From positions 24,195,665-24,259,664 of the forward strand of contig CM044965.1 of the NCBI GenBank assembly GCA_024516035.1: 64,000 nucleotides of DNA. Reading direction: 5' to 3'. The translations under genes and the position numbers were made by a program. Position 1 is the first letter of the stretch. Every line of letters begins with the position of its first letter. Under the pieces are notes generated by a model that saw nothing but the letters and a program-made list of their open reading frames with translations, did not search any database and had not been told where the DNA came from. Source of the stretch: Bactericera cockerelli. Taxonomy: Eukaryota; Arthropoda; Insecta; Hemiptera; Triozidae. Below, piece by piece: positions 44,736-55,200 of this stretch.

Positions 44736-45906
44736 CTTGAATGCCGAAACTGTTGGCTTGGGATTTTTCGATCCAACTTTGTCACATGATGCAAAATGTG
44801 GAATGGCTGCAAAGCTTTTCAGTTCTTCTGATGATACAGAGGGGACAAAAAATGTCAACATTACAGTATGAATAAAAGACATACCAGCTTATGTGAGAGG
44901 GGGCCTTAAAGAGTTCATTACTCACGAAACATTTCTTTTCTTCAGTCGATTTGTCATAAAAACTGACTTTTTGAGGGTAGACCCCTAAATCTGGCATGGT
45001 GAGCCTCAGTATCAGAAAGGACTTGAAATTGTACAATCCCTTAAAGTTGTAAACGATACAGCCAAGAGATGCGTTAAGTTGAGGAGTGACTTCAGCGACT
45101 TACTAACTAGAGAGGAATGTCAGAAACAGTTTGTCCCAAAAGTTGTGAGTAAATGTAGGAGACTCTATCCTGATTCTTCAAAAAGTTCCCTCTCTACCTC
45201 TCTCCCAACTAACAAAGTTAAGTTTTACTGCTTAATTTGTATTTTTTTGACGAAATAATACCTATTTGTACTTTTAATTTTAGATATTTGTAGTTCTACA
45301 ATAAAAAAATGAGAATAACATTGACGTAATATGTTTGTATTATTATTTTGTTTTTCTGGCCATGCCTTAACCTGTCAGGAACTATCAAATAGGTAAAAAA
45401 CGGGTATTTATAGCTTCATAATGTATCAAAAATGCATTCAAAACTAATCATATAACATTTATATGTATAAGTTTTATAAATCATAAGTATTTTCACCCAT
45501 TATCCTGTCATGCCTTAGATGCTCTACTTTGGGTACCTGGCCCGTTTTCGATTACATATTCTTAATTTAGTCAGTAACCACTAAGATTTCGGGAAATAGT
45601 ATTATACAACAAAGTAAAGCCAACAAAATGGTCTTTCATTTGATAGAATAGAATAGAATAATTTTTATTGTAAATAAAGCCCGAGGGCATCTTACAAAGT
45701 CAATACTTAAAATTAATCTAATACTAAGGTAATAAAACAAAAGTAAATTACAATGTTATGACATTGAAAATAAAGACCGTTGACTAAGCTTAAATCAAAT
45801 AATACTATACATTGTCAAGAAACTAAACAAAAAAGTAGTAGGTAGGTAAATAAATAAGACACATAACAATAAATAAAATAAAACCATACAATATAAATAT
45901 TGTAGT

Positions 45907-48900
45907 CTAGCTTAGTTGGTCATTTAAAAATTCGTCAATCGAAAAATATGCCTTTTCTAATAATAATTCTTTAACATGGCTTTTAAAAATTTGATATGGC
46001 ATTTCTATTACATTAGCTGGTAATTTGTTGATGAATTTATAACAGTAAAAATTGGGACCATTTTGACTCTTAGTAAGTCTTACAAAGTCAGCTCTGAATT
46101 CATTCCGATGTCTAGTATCATGGGGATGGATTTGACTGTGTCTCACATAGTTAGAAATATTACTTTTGGCATGTAACAAGCAGTTTATAATGTAAATACA
46201 AGGAAAGGTAAGAATACGTAAGGTTTTGAAAGCATCCTGGCAAGGAGCTCTATAGGGTAGTTTTCCAACTATTCTCACAGCTTTTCTTTGTAACCTGAAT
46301 GCACGTATTCTCTCTGCTGAGTGACCCCAAGCCAATAGGGAATAACTCAAATGTGATTCAACCAGTCCAAAATATACGACTCTGAGAACCTCTTGAGAAA
46401 CGCAGGAGGAGAGATTTCTCAGAAGGTAAATATTTTTACCAAGTTTTTTAGCAATGTGGTTTATATGAGCCTCCCAGCATAAATTTGGCTGAAGTTGAGT
46501 ACCTAATAATGTAACCGAGTCAGGATTTTCAAAACCTTCTGCATTTCTCAATGTAAATAATACTTTCTCAGTTTTATTTTTATTGATGAACAGTCTGTTT
46601 GCTGAGAACCATTGTTCTACCTTACTCAACATATGAGATAGTAATAATTCACAATGCTCAAGGTCAGTAGTTGTTCTTGTAAATGTTGAGTCGTCAGCAA
46701 ATAAAACAGTATCTTCCTCATTCATAAAATCAGGTATGTCATTTATGTAAATTAAAAACAGTACAACTCCTAGAATCGACCCCTGCGGTACGCCAGAAGT
46801 TATGTCACTCATGTCTGACACATCCTGGCCAGGACAAGACTCGATCCTAAAAAGACTATTGTCAGATGGATCCTGATTTGAAAGGGAGATTAACTCGTTA
46901 TTTTTATTTGACTTAATAACCTTACACACTGTTTACGACCAGTTAAATAAGATTTGATAAATTGCAGACTTGTAGAATCAAAATGATATTTACCTAGTTT
47001 TTGAATCATAATGTCATGGCATACGGTATCAAAAGCCTTGCTTACGTCACAAAAAAGTGTACAAGCAAACTTTTTTTCTTCATATGCTTTCAAAATTGTG
47101 TCAACTAATTTTAAAACCGCATCAGAAGTAGACCTTTTTTCGCGAAAGCCAAATTGAAATTTCGAAAAAAGATGATTTTTGATAAAATAATCGGTGATCT
47201 GAAACTTTACTATCTTTTCAAATATCTTTGAAAAAATTGGAAGAACAGATATTGGTCTATAGTTCTCAATGAGCTTGGCATTACCTTTTTTGGGAAGTGG
47301 TGTAACAGCTGCAATTTTCAAACAATCAGGGAAAACTCCCTCTCTTAATGAATAATTGATCAGTTTTGTCAAAGGTGTTAAAATGAGAAACTTAATTAAC
47401 AGCAAAATTTCTAAATCAAGACCATAGATATCTTTGGCTTTGGATTTATTTATTAAACCTAGATGTTTCAGCACGTAAGCACATGAAACCTCTTGAAAAC
47501 TAAACTGGACACTAGAGCTCAAATTAGTCTGAACCAAGTCAGCAGGTCTAATATCAACCAAGGGAGTTTTTTCCCTTATCTCGCTTACGGCTTTTAGAAA
47601 TTGCTCATTGTACTGAGCTGCGCTAAAATTATTAGGACAGACATTTTGCTTCTTCTTTTTAGTTCCTGCAATCTCCCACATTGCTTTGGACTTACTAGGA
47701 TTTGATAGAATTTTAGCATCATTTGCATGTGTTCTTGCCATATCAATTTCATTTTTGTACATTTTTCTAAAATTATTTTTGTAAGTCAAAATTTCAGGAA
47801 TTGGGTCTTGTTTACAAATAGCATAAAGATCCTTCAGTTCAGACCGCATTTGTTCAAGTTTTGGTGACCACCAGTTTGTACCTTCTGTTACATATTTTTT
47901 TACGCGCTTTTCTTTAAAAGGAAAAGAGATTCGGAACAGATTGTAAATAATGTCATGAAATCGTTGGAATTTGTTATTTATGTCTGTATTTTCTAAATCA
48001 ATAAAACTGAAGTCTGAAGATTGAACAGACTCATAAAAACGACGCTTTCCTTGTTCAGTAATAGGTCGATACCTGATGATTTCAGTTTCTTTAGTAAAAT
48101 CCCAGATGTTCATGTTCAAAATTTGGGCTCGGTGGTCTGATAGATTAAAATCATGTACATAAGTCATACAATCAAAGTCATGTGTGTTGATAAAGATATT
48201 GTCCAAACAGTTATTTCCCCGTGTAGGTACTTTAACTTGTGGTAAAAATCCATAGGATGCAAATAAGTCACATAAAACTTGTTTCTGACTATTGTTTGTA
48301 TGAAAGTGTACATTGAAGTCTCCACAAATAATAATTCTCTGCCTTTTAAATATCTTTGACAGTAATACTTCAAAAACATCAATAAGATCAGGAAAAGCTG
48401 CATTAGGTGACCTGTAAATTGTAATAATAATTAGATCTAATATTTCAATATGTACACTAGAGATCTCACAAACAAGCTCCACAGACAGTTTGTTTACATC
48501 ATCAAGTGGTGTTGACACAAACTTCCTGTGAACAAGTACCATGGATCCACCTCTAGGTACAATAGGTCTGGCGTAGTAAGAACCAACCTGATAATCATCT
48601 AGTAACAGAGCCTCTATTTCAGGACCCAATAAAAAGTGCTCTGTCAGACAAATAAAATCAAATTGAAATTCAGAGTTTCTTGTAGTGCTTTTGGTTAAAG
48701 CCTGCAATTCGGACACTTTCGATCTAAGTGATTGAATATTAAGGTGCATTAATTTTACAAGGGTTGTTTGATCACTTAGACTTAAATTTAAATTTTCCTT
48801 GTCTAGAATAATAGTTTCATTCTGACCAGTGTAATCCGGTGCACTTAGAATACTATCAAGCCGATTATTTACAACTTGGTAGGGACAAGGTTCACCGTTG

Positions 48901-49193
48901 TCTGATTGTTGCTGTGGAGCACAAATATCTACATGCGTTAACAAGGTAAAATAATAAAAACCTTCTTCAAGGATAGTGTCATCAAAATCTAAAATGCGTT
49001 GCTCGATATCTACTCGACGATAGATACTAGCATTTGTGTCAGTCACCTTTTCGGTGTTAAAATGCTGCGGATGGGAATCCACATTAATTAACTGAGAATC
49101 ACTTGCCTGTTCGGCCAGCACGTCAGCTAATAGATTCCTACCCTTCTTATGAGCAGTAGTCGTCAAGTGACTAGAAAAAACGGGGAGAGTTCA
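45907..49193 (-). pseudogene. LINE-B ORF2: endonuclease-reverse transcriptase, frameshifted
   Basis: The upstream open frame (49166-46890) contains the APE-type endonuclease, about residues 139-350: HLNIQSL (N143), CLTEH (E176), CGDFN (281-285), NLSDHR (341-346). It then has the start of the RT (ENYRPISVLP, LFCDVSKAFDTV). After GRKQC near 46922 the frame loses one base. The remaining part (46929-45907) holds GVPQGSILGVVLF, LFADD (the catalytic FADD intact) and a CR1-like C-terminus ending IDEFLNDQLS. The frame has no ATG near the ORF1/ORF2 junction: it opens after a stop at 49193-49191 and overlaps ORF1 by about 20 nt, starting reading with TTG. All enzymatic motifs survive, so the copy is young. 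Confidence 0.85.
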
Positions 49194-51441
49194 TTGCTCC
49201 ATCACCACCATGATGGAAAGAACGGTTAGTAAACATACGGCTGCGACCATATGTTCCAGGAGGAGCACCCACATGAGCACAAGAGCAGGTATGTTGACCA
49301 CCATAGCGGCGCGGCTCAACCATACCGCTCATGTACCGGCGTGGAGGCTCACTGGTTTGACGAGGGCGTTCATGGTAGTAATTATTAGCAATGTTTCTCC
49401 TCTGATGGTAATGTACTCCATTACTATTCCTAATATGCCGAGGTAGACGAGACAATCCATAATTATTATAATTATTTCGTGTCTGATGAGATTTGTTGTT
49501 TACAAAAGTACGTCTAACTTGACTATAGTTTTGTTTAGATTGAATGTTTTTGAATGGTTCCCTGAGGTTTTGTTGAGAATTGTTATTGAAATGTTTCTGG
49601 ATTAATTTTGAAGTGCCATTTTTACTATTTTGAACTTTGAAACCAACCGATTGTGATGTTGTAGATGTCTTTATCTTATTGCGTACTTTATTAATGACTG
49701 AAAAATCTTTCTTCTCTACAATATGAGAGTATATCATATCACAGAACCTACGTCTACCTATACGGTTGAACTGATACCCGTCTCTATTGTAGTCACAGTC
49801 TCTAATTACGTGGTCAGGATTCAAAATAAAAACATTCTTAGTTTTCAAATAGTCACTTACTCTAGTGTTGAAAGAATGAATGTGATAGTTGAACTGAGAT
49901 TCACCTCTACGGGGTGGAACAAGAACAAAACCAAGTTTACAAGAGGAGAATTTCCTGACAATCTGATCTAGCTGATGCTTAACACGTTGCCATGATGTTT
50001 TACATACGTCATTAGAGCCAGCACAGATTATCATGACATCCCCAGCTCCTTGTTTCCCAATTTTGAACTCACAGATATTTTCAACACCAGATTGGTTTTT
50101 AAACCAACACTTTACGTTATACTTGCTAGAGAATCTCTTCTTCAGTTGATTTTCTATATTTTGAACAAGGTTGTCACCGATAACTGTAATAGAGGCTGTA
50201 CTAGGTGATGTCACAGGCGGTGTTCTTGCATGTCCATCGCCTACATTGAAAACTGATGGGTGATTAGCCGATTTGTTCGTATTGCTGTCGGGTTTCTTTA
50301 GAGAGGGTTTCATCTGTGATGGCGTTGCAGTAGGTTTTGATGTATTATGTTGATGCGATTGACCTTCTTTTATACCCTGTATATCTTTTTCCAGTGTTTT
50401 GATTTCATTCTCCAAATCCAAGAATTTGCTGACGGAGACATAGCACTCTGCTGATTGTTGATACTGGTTAGAAGTAGTAACAGTTGCTCTGCAGTCCTGA
50501 TTACCAGATGGTGTGACGTCATCTCGCCTGGCACTGTGCTGCACAGTTATATCAGCTTCAGTATACTGGGTGAATTCAGATTTCTGAGCGTGATTGTTGT
50601 CCTGTTCAAATTCTATTTTGTTCTGGATAATAGAATTTGTTTGAGAAATGCAGGTTGAACATTTGACTGGAGATTTTAATTGTTTCTCTAGTTGTCTTGT
50701 TAGATTCTGAATAATTTTGTCCTGCTCTTTTTTCGAGTCGATATATTGCTTGATGTGCTCCTCATGTTCTTCCAGAATGGCTTGATTCCTTAGTTCATAT
50801 TGTTTGATTTTTTCTGAGGCACATGATAAGTTATTATGAAGAGTGTTCACTTTCTCCGAAAGTGTTTCTTTGCATAAGTTCAATTATTCTATTTCAGCGC
50901 ATTTTTTGTTTAAGAGCTTGAACATATTACATATTAACTTATTAATTGTTGATACATCATGGAAGTTGGTTTCTTTGAATTTTTGATTCATTATGTCAAT
51001 TTCTCTCTTTATTTGAACAAAAATGTCTTGGACTTGATGTGTTGGTTCAATATTATCAAGAAAATCCCTTGTATCATCTTCAGTAATGGTGCGGGAGAAG
51101 GATAATTCATCAACACAGTTCTCATATACTGTTTGCTCAAGAGTCTGAGCTTGAACATTGTTCTGATTTGTTTTGTCCGTAGATCTCATGAATCTTCGAG
51201 AGCAACGAAGAATGTCATTGTGCGTTTGTTTCAGAGCAATAAATTTGTACTCAAAACTATTGCTATTGTTAGATGCTCTTACCCGTTGAACGGTGATACT
51301 GCCTTGGCAGTCTGGTCGAATGCACTGGAAGATTGCAGTGTTGTTGGTAGGTGAAGTAGAGTATGCATAAGTGAATCCCAGATGTACGATTGTGGTAACT
51401 CCATTCTGATGAACTACTTGAAAGTCTGTAGGAGCCGACAT
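49171..51441 (-). pseudogene. LINE-B ORF1 with one in-frame stop
   Basis: The first part is 51441-50884 (185 codons), starting MSAPTDFQVV. It has a FLYWCH-like zinc-finger pattern: aromatic residues (FTYAYS), C40, C45 and H74, with D76 where the second His is expected. A TAA at 50886-50884 interrupts the frame. The same frame continues at once for 570 codons: coiled coil about 1-70, Gln/Ser-rich linker, then an SGNH-hydrolase-like domain about 230-385 (VIGDN 234-238, AGSND 288-292, RDGYQFN 367-373). The nucleophile Ser is Asn and the catalytic His is not in place, so it may not be an active esterase. The tail is Arg/Tyr-rich. ORF1 proteins bind the element's RNA. Whether the stop is a mutation or separates two natural ORFs needs other copies. 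Confidence 0.8.
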
Positions 51442-52079
51442 GTTGAGTCATCCAGTATACTGATGAGGATGTTATGAGTTCACTTACTTCATACTTCACT
51501 ATTGTGTTTGTTTACTTAGCAAGTTGGTATACAACATTGAGTTCTTGTGATACGCGACCAAGGTCTTTTTTAAAATGTAAACAAAAACAATAATCACTGT
51601 TAATATTACGATAAAAATTCAAAATTATACAGCTGAATTAGCTAAAATGTGCCCTCACATAGGTGCTAAAATTATTTTAATTGGGCCAAAATTTAAGATT
51701 AAAAAGTGATGAATATTGATATAAGTTGCACTGTAAAACACTATGTGGTTGATTAATGGCGATTATTTTACAATATTTACACGGAGCGAGTTAGAATACA
51801 CGTCCTACACGAGTGACTACCAACCAAGAACATTGAGTTGTATATGATATATCTTTAAAGCTCGTATGAGTTTTTGTTCTCGGGTTATGGCCGAAAATGT
51901 CAGCTCAACCTCGAAAATTTGGCAAATTTCCAAACTTTGAGGCCAGAGCGGGTCCTGTTAACGTACTCTGATTGCCTTGAAATTTTGTCTATCTCAATTT
52001 CTGCAAAAGCCGAACTCATTTCTGCCTGAGCGTTGTAAAAATTAAGATATTGATTTTTTAAAACCAGTCTATTGTACAT

Positions 52080-52540
52080 ATTATGTCCTTTTTAAAAAGA
52101 GTTAAATAATAATAATAATAAGCGAACTGAAGGGCCCGGAATATTTTACTCTTCTATCCAATTTCTCTTGTAGAGAGGTTATTTTTCCCTCTCGTTCTCT
52201 TCTATTCACCTGAATTTCTTTAAGGTTTGACTATATTTCTTTAAAGTTTGACTATATTTCTTTAAAATTACTTTGTGGTAATCTCGCTGTTATCCTGATA
52301 ATTGCACTATTTGAGTTTAGTTGATTATCTGGAACTGGTGAACCCTTTTTTGTTCATCTCTCGATTCCATTACCTGTTAATTGCTATCTATGTATGTTGA
52401 AGTGGGTCAAGTTTTCCAGTATTTAAGTCACATTAAAATACAGATTTATGTCAGTTTGCCTCCACGTGTTTCTAATCCTAATAAATCACTTTGAAAATAT
52501 ATGTCACAATCGTGACATGATACTCATATAGAGAGAGATA
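52080..52540. other. Intronic sequence without clear features
   Basis: A direct repeat TTTGACTATATTTCTTTAAA (about 52225 and 52248) is the only structure noted. No genes. Confidence 0.45.
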
Positions 52541-52555
52541 TGTGAGTCAGTTTTT

Positions 52556-52823
52556 TTTTTTTTTTTTTTTTAAGTGGGGTTTTAACGTCGCTTTCAACTG
52601 CCATGGTCATATCACGACGGAGGTTTTACCCTCCATTCGCAGGAAACTCACAAACCTGCTACTCACATTGACCTCACCCAGCCTGAGTGGGGCCGGGAAA
52701 AGCCAGCGTCACGAGAATTAGAATTTGAATGGTCACCCATCCAAGTCTTAACCTCGCTGGATGTCGCTTAACTTCGGTGTTCTGAAGGGAACCGGTGTAT
52801 TCAACATGCCATCGACGCTGGCT
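52556..52823 (-). mobile_element. 5S rRNA-derived SINE with 15-bp TSD
   Basis: Flanked by TGTGAGTCAGTTTTT at 52541-52555 and 52824-52838. On the minus strand the head reads AGCCAGCGTCGATGGCATGT, TGAATACACCGGTTCCCTTC, CACCGAAGTTAAGCGACATC and GACTTGGATGGGTGACCATT: about 100 nt of 5S rRNA including the internal promoter. It then enters the core CCCGGCCCCACTCAGGCTGG, TGAGGTCAATGTGAGTAGC, GCGAATGGAGGGTAAAACC, which is also the core of the tRNA-headed SINE4. It ends in a poly(A) tail, seen as T-rich on the plus strand. The intact TSD indicates a fairly recent insertion. Confidence 0.9.
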
Positions 52824-53281
52824 TGTGAGTCAGTTTTTGTCTGTTGTTCTGTCGAAACTGTTAAATCAACCGGTCACAAATAGATCTATTTTTTATTTTG
52901 GTTTGTTGTATTTTCTTGATGAATTGTAAATTGTGTGCCTTAACTGACTTAGCTCTTTCTTTTCAATCGTACTTATGAACAATACTAGGTAATCTTTTTT
53001 TTTCAATTTTTAACAACTTTCAAATATTAACATTCCTGCCACTTTCCTTCTCATCCCCCTCATTCTTATTGACAGAGCTCTAATACTGGACATGTGGACT
53101 ATAACCCTCAACCATCCTATAATGTCTGGGAATATGGTTTGTTCCAGTGTTCGCTTGGTTTGCTTGCTGTTTGTTTCAGAAAGTTGATATATTCTAATTA
53201 AGTCGCAGTTTTAATTGTAAGGGTTTCACCGAAAACTCTGCAACCAGGTCAGATAATAACAATAATGGTGCGTCTAAAAAG

Positions 53282-53402
53282 TGAACAGTCTGTATGTTCA
53301 TCTGACTTATTTTTTTTTTTTTTTTTTTTTTTTTAAGTGAACTGTCTGTATGTTCATCTGAATTATATCTCTAATCAGTCAATTATCTGTCTCATGTTTC
53401 AG
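53282..53402 (+). promoter_or_regulatory. Splice acceptor region of milton exon 2
   Basis: A poly(T) run at 53310-53332 is followed by CATCTGAATTATATC, and the acceptor CATGTTTCAG ends at 53402. The tract immediately before the AG is pyrimidine-rich. A direct repeat AGTGAACAGTCTGTATGTTC / AGTGAACTGTCTGTATGTTC (53280 and 53335) flanks the T-run. Confidence 0.7.
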
Positions 53403-53479
53403 TCCTATGCAGCAACCGGGTGAGCCAAATGACCAGGACTTATCATGACATAGAAGCAGTGACTCGACTTTTGGAAGAG
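53403..53479 (+). CDS. milt: milton/TRAK, coding exon 2
   Basis: A 77-nt exon that starts with the last two bases of codon 611 (Val) and encodes [20 protein letters not shown] followed by RLLEE, residues 612-636. It ends at phase 0 before GTAAGT (53480). This is the hallmark start of the HAP1_N/TRAK conserved region: a Q-M-T-x-T-Y-x-D-I-E-A-V-T-x-L-L-E-E run found in milton and in TRAK1/2, which continues into a coiled coil. Family knowledge places it at the beginning of the domain binding kinesin heavy chain. The exon lies 33 kb from exon 1 and 6.5 kb from exon 3. Identification is very secure. Confidence 0.97.
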
Positions 53480-53531
53480 GTAAGTTCAACAGCATTATTT
53501 ATTTAGAAACTCTTTATTACTAGAACATATA

Positions 53532-54414
53532 CAGGGTGAGCATAAAGTCTCACCCCACCCCCCGTATCTCGAGAATGGCTGAAAATACAAGAAAACGCAA
53601 AAACCGGTATTCCTTAATTTTTAAAGGGATTAATTTTCAGCCAAAATTTTTTTGCCTACACGGCCCCAGTCAGGCTGGGCATGGACCAACTTTAAAATCT
53701 TAAATAGAATGGTATGTCTTGTGGCATATTGTCTTAAAGGTCTCATAGAGAGAAGTTCATTACAACAAATTTCAGTAAGCTACGACTTACCATTCTTGAG
53801 ATACAAGGTCGAACGTCCTGCGTAATATCCATATATTTTGACCTATAACTCGTTAACCGTAAATTATGGAGAAAATTTTTCTTGTTAATAATAACTCCTT
53901 ATGACAAGCCCTGTCGAAAAAGGTATAACTCGACATACTCTGTTGATATCAGTTTCTGGTCGGTTTCGTCAGTCAGCCGGACGAACAGTCCGAAAAATTT
54001 TAACGAAAAAACAAATCAAGTTTTAACTTGTTCGAAAGTTCTTGCGATAAGGAGTTATTATCAAGAAATTTTATTTTTCTGGAATTTACGGTCAACGAGT
54101 TACAGGTCAAAATATATGGATATTACGCAGGACGTCCGACCCTGTATCTCAAGAACGGTAAGTCGTAGCTCACTGAAATTTGATGTAATGAACTTCTCTC
54201 CGAGACCTTTAAAACAATATGCCACAAGACATACCATTCTATTTAAGATTTTAAAGTTGGTCCATGTCCAGCCTGACTGGGGCCGTGTAGGCAAAAAATT
54301 TTTGGCTGAAAATTAATCCCTCTAAAAATTAAGGAATACGGGTTTTTGCGTTTTCTTGTATTTTCAGCCATTCTTGAGATACGGGGGGTGGGGTGAGACT
54401 TTATGCTCACCCTG
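53532..54414. mobile_element. Foldback MITE 52 bp downstream of milton exon 2
   Basis: Left CAGGGTGAGCATAAAGTCTC, right the complement. TA flanks at 53530-53531 and 54415-54416. The arms are complementary for about 360 bp (for example GGCCCCAGTCAGGCTGG, ATTACGCAGGACGT with CGTCCTGCGTAAT). A 144-codon frame (53882-54316) and its neighbours are hairpin by-products. In the pre-mRNA the arms would fold into a long double helix right after the exon 2 donor. Confidence 0.92.
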
Positions 54415-54499
54415 TATACAGTCAAATAATGGTACAAATTATATATAAAATTGACAATATTAATAATATAAACAAGAAAAAAATAAACAAAATATATAC

Positions 54500-54562
54500 A
54501 TATGTCCTAACTAAAGGGCGGGGTCATTGCCTATGGCAATCTTTTCCACCCAACCCTGTGGT
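54500..54562 (-). repeat. NG repeat fragment
   Basis: ATGTCCTAACTAAAGGGCGG, then GCCTATGGCAATCTTTTCCACCCAACCC. It is a 3' part only, followed by a duplicated ACCCAACCCTGTGGTA word. Confidence 0.7.
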
Positions 54563-54657
54563 ATATGGGAAACTGTTTACCCAACCCTGTGGTAAACTGT
54601 TAGCGTAATGGGACTTCCTGTCTCGAGCCGACAGTCTAAATAAAGCACTACTATACT

Positions 54658-55200
54658 ATATAGTCAAGTGGTTAAGGCACAAGTCTCATAATCCATGTAG
54701 CGCAGAGATCTGTTGTTTCGAATTCCACTCAGTGCATGAATTTTGCTTCAGTGATTTGAGTTTGTGACCTCATAATAAAGAGACTCTGAGCGTTAGGTGG
54801 TAGAAAATGCTCTTTTTCTTTTACTCTGTCTAATCCCGCTTCAGCAGGGTCGACGTTGTTCAACCTCATGGTTGAGGTTGATTGGTTTTGGCACATTTTT
54901 AACAGCTGGATGCCCTTCCTAACGCCATCGATTTTATTTGATTTAACTTCGTGGATTAGGACGGGGGTTTTACCCTCCTTTCGCTGAAAATCGTATCATC
55001 TACCCACATCAACCTCACCCAGCCTGGGTAGGGCCGGAAATGCTAGCCTCACACATACGGAGGGAACAGAATTTTCTGTGTGAAAAGTCTGCTCCGACCG
55101 GGGATCGTACTCAGGATCTCTGGACTACGGGCAGTAGTTACAACTGTTCCGCCACGGAGGCTGGCTTCCACTAAAGAGTGTTATTATTATTATTATTATT
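54658..55200 (+). mobile_element. SINE1 interrupted by a SINE4 insertion
   Basis: SINE1 starts TAGTCAAGTGGTTAAGGCAC and breaks after GGTAGAAAATGCT (54810). A long reverse SINE4 (54811-55164) follows, with TCAACCTCACCCAGCCTGGG, ACAGAATTTTCTGTGTGAAA, CCGGGGATCGTACTCAGG and GCCACGGAGGCTGG. SINE1 resumes CTTCCACTAAAGAGTGTTAT. The roughly 30 bp between the two SINE1 halves are missing, so insertion was accompanied by a small deletion or gene conversion. The SINE4 is longer at its 3' end than the 29696 copy. Confidence 0.82.

Larger units (their letters stand above)
45645..51846 (-). mobile_element. LINE-B: almost full-length non-LTR retrotransposon (about 6.2 kb)
   Basis: Inserted in the right arm of the palindrome. 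The left arm gives the empty site, and TGAT is found at both junctions (45641-45644, 51847-51850; the short duplication is uncertain). The minus-strand order is: 5' UTR of about 0.4 kb, ORF1 (FLYWCH-like finger, coiled coil, SGNH-like domain, basic tail), ORF2 (APE endonuclease, reverse transcriptase, C-terminal domain), and a 3' UTR ending in an (ATTCT)n repeat. Only two disabling lesions are seen: one in-frame stop in ORF1 and one frameshift in ORF2. The CR1/Daphne-like group is suggested by the ORF1 domains and the ORF2 C-terminus; no phylogeny was run. Confidence 0.9.
43110..52071. mobile_element. Palindromic DNA transposon with 8-bp TSD, carrying LINE-B and a SINE3
   Basis: Ends TAGACTGGTTTTA and TAAAACCAGTCTA (13 of 13 complementary), flanked by TTGTACAT at 43102-43109 and 52072-52079. 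The left arm (43110 to about 44258) is complementary to the right arm (about 44735-45644, continuing 51847-52071). The 476-bp loop contains a SINE3. The right arm is interrupted by LINE-B. Both arms carry the same decayed gene fragment. Without the LINE the element is about 2.8 kb. The 8-bp duplication suggests a hAT- or P-like integration mechanism; the superfamily is inference. Confidence 0.9.
19916..53402 (+). other. milton intron 1, about 33.5 kb
   Basis: Bounded by GT at 19916-19917 and AG at 53401-53402, after the pyrimidine-rich CTCATGTTTCAG. It separates codon 611 after its first base. Nearly all identifiable content is mobile elements, listed separately. I find no second host gene in either orientation. 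Confidence 0.85.

Noticed and set aside
53882..54316. 144-codon open frame in intron 2
   Set aside because: It lies inside the foldback MITE 53532-54414, and its reading is a by-product of the inverted arms.
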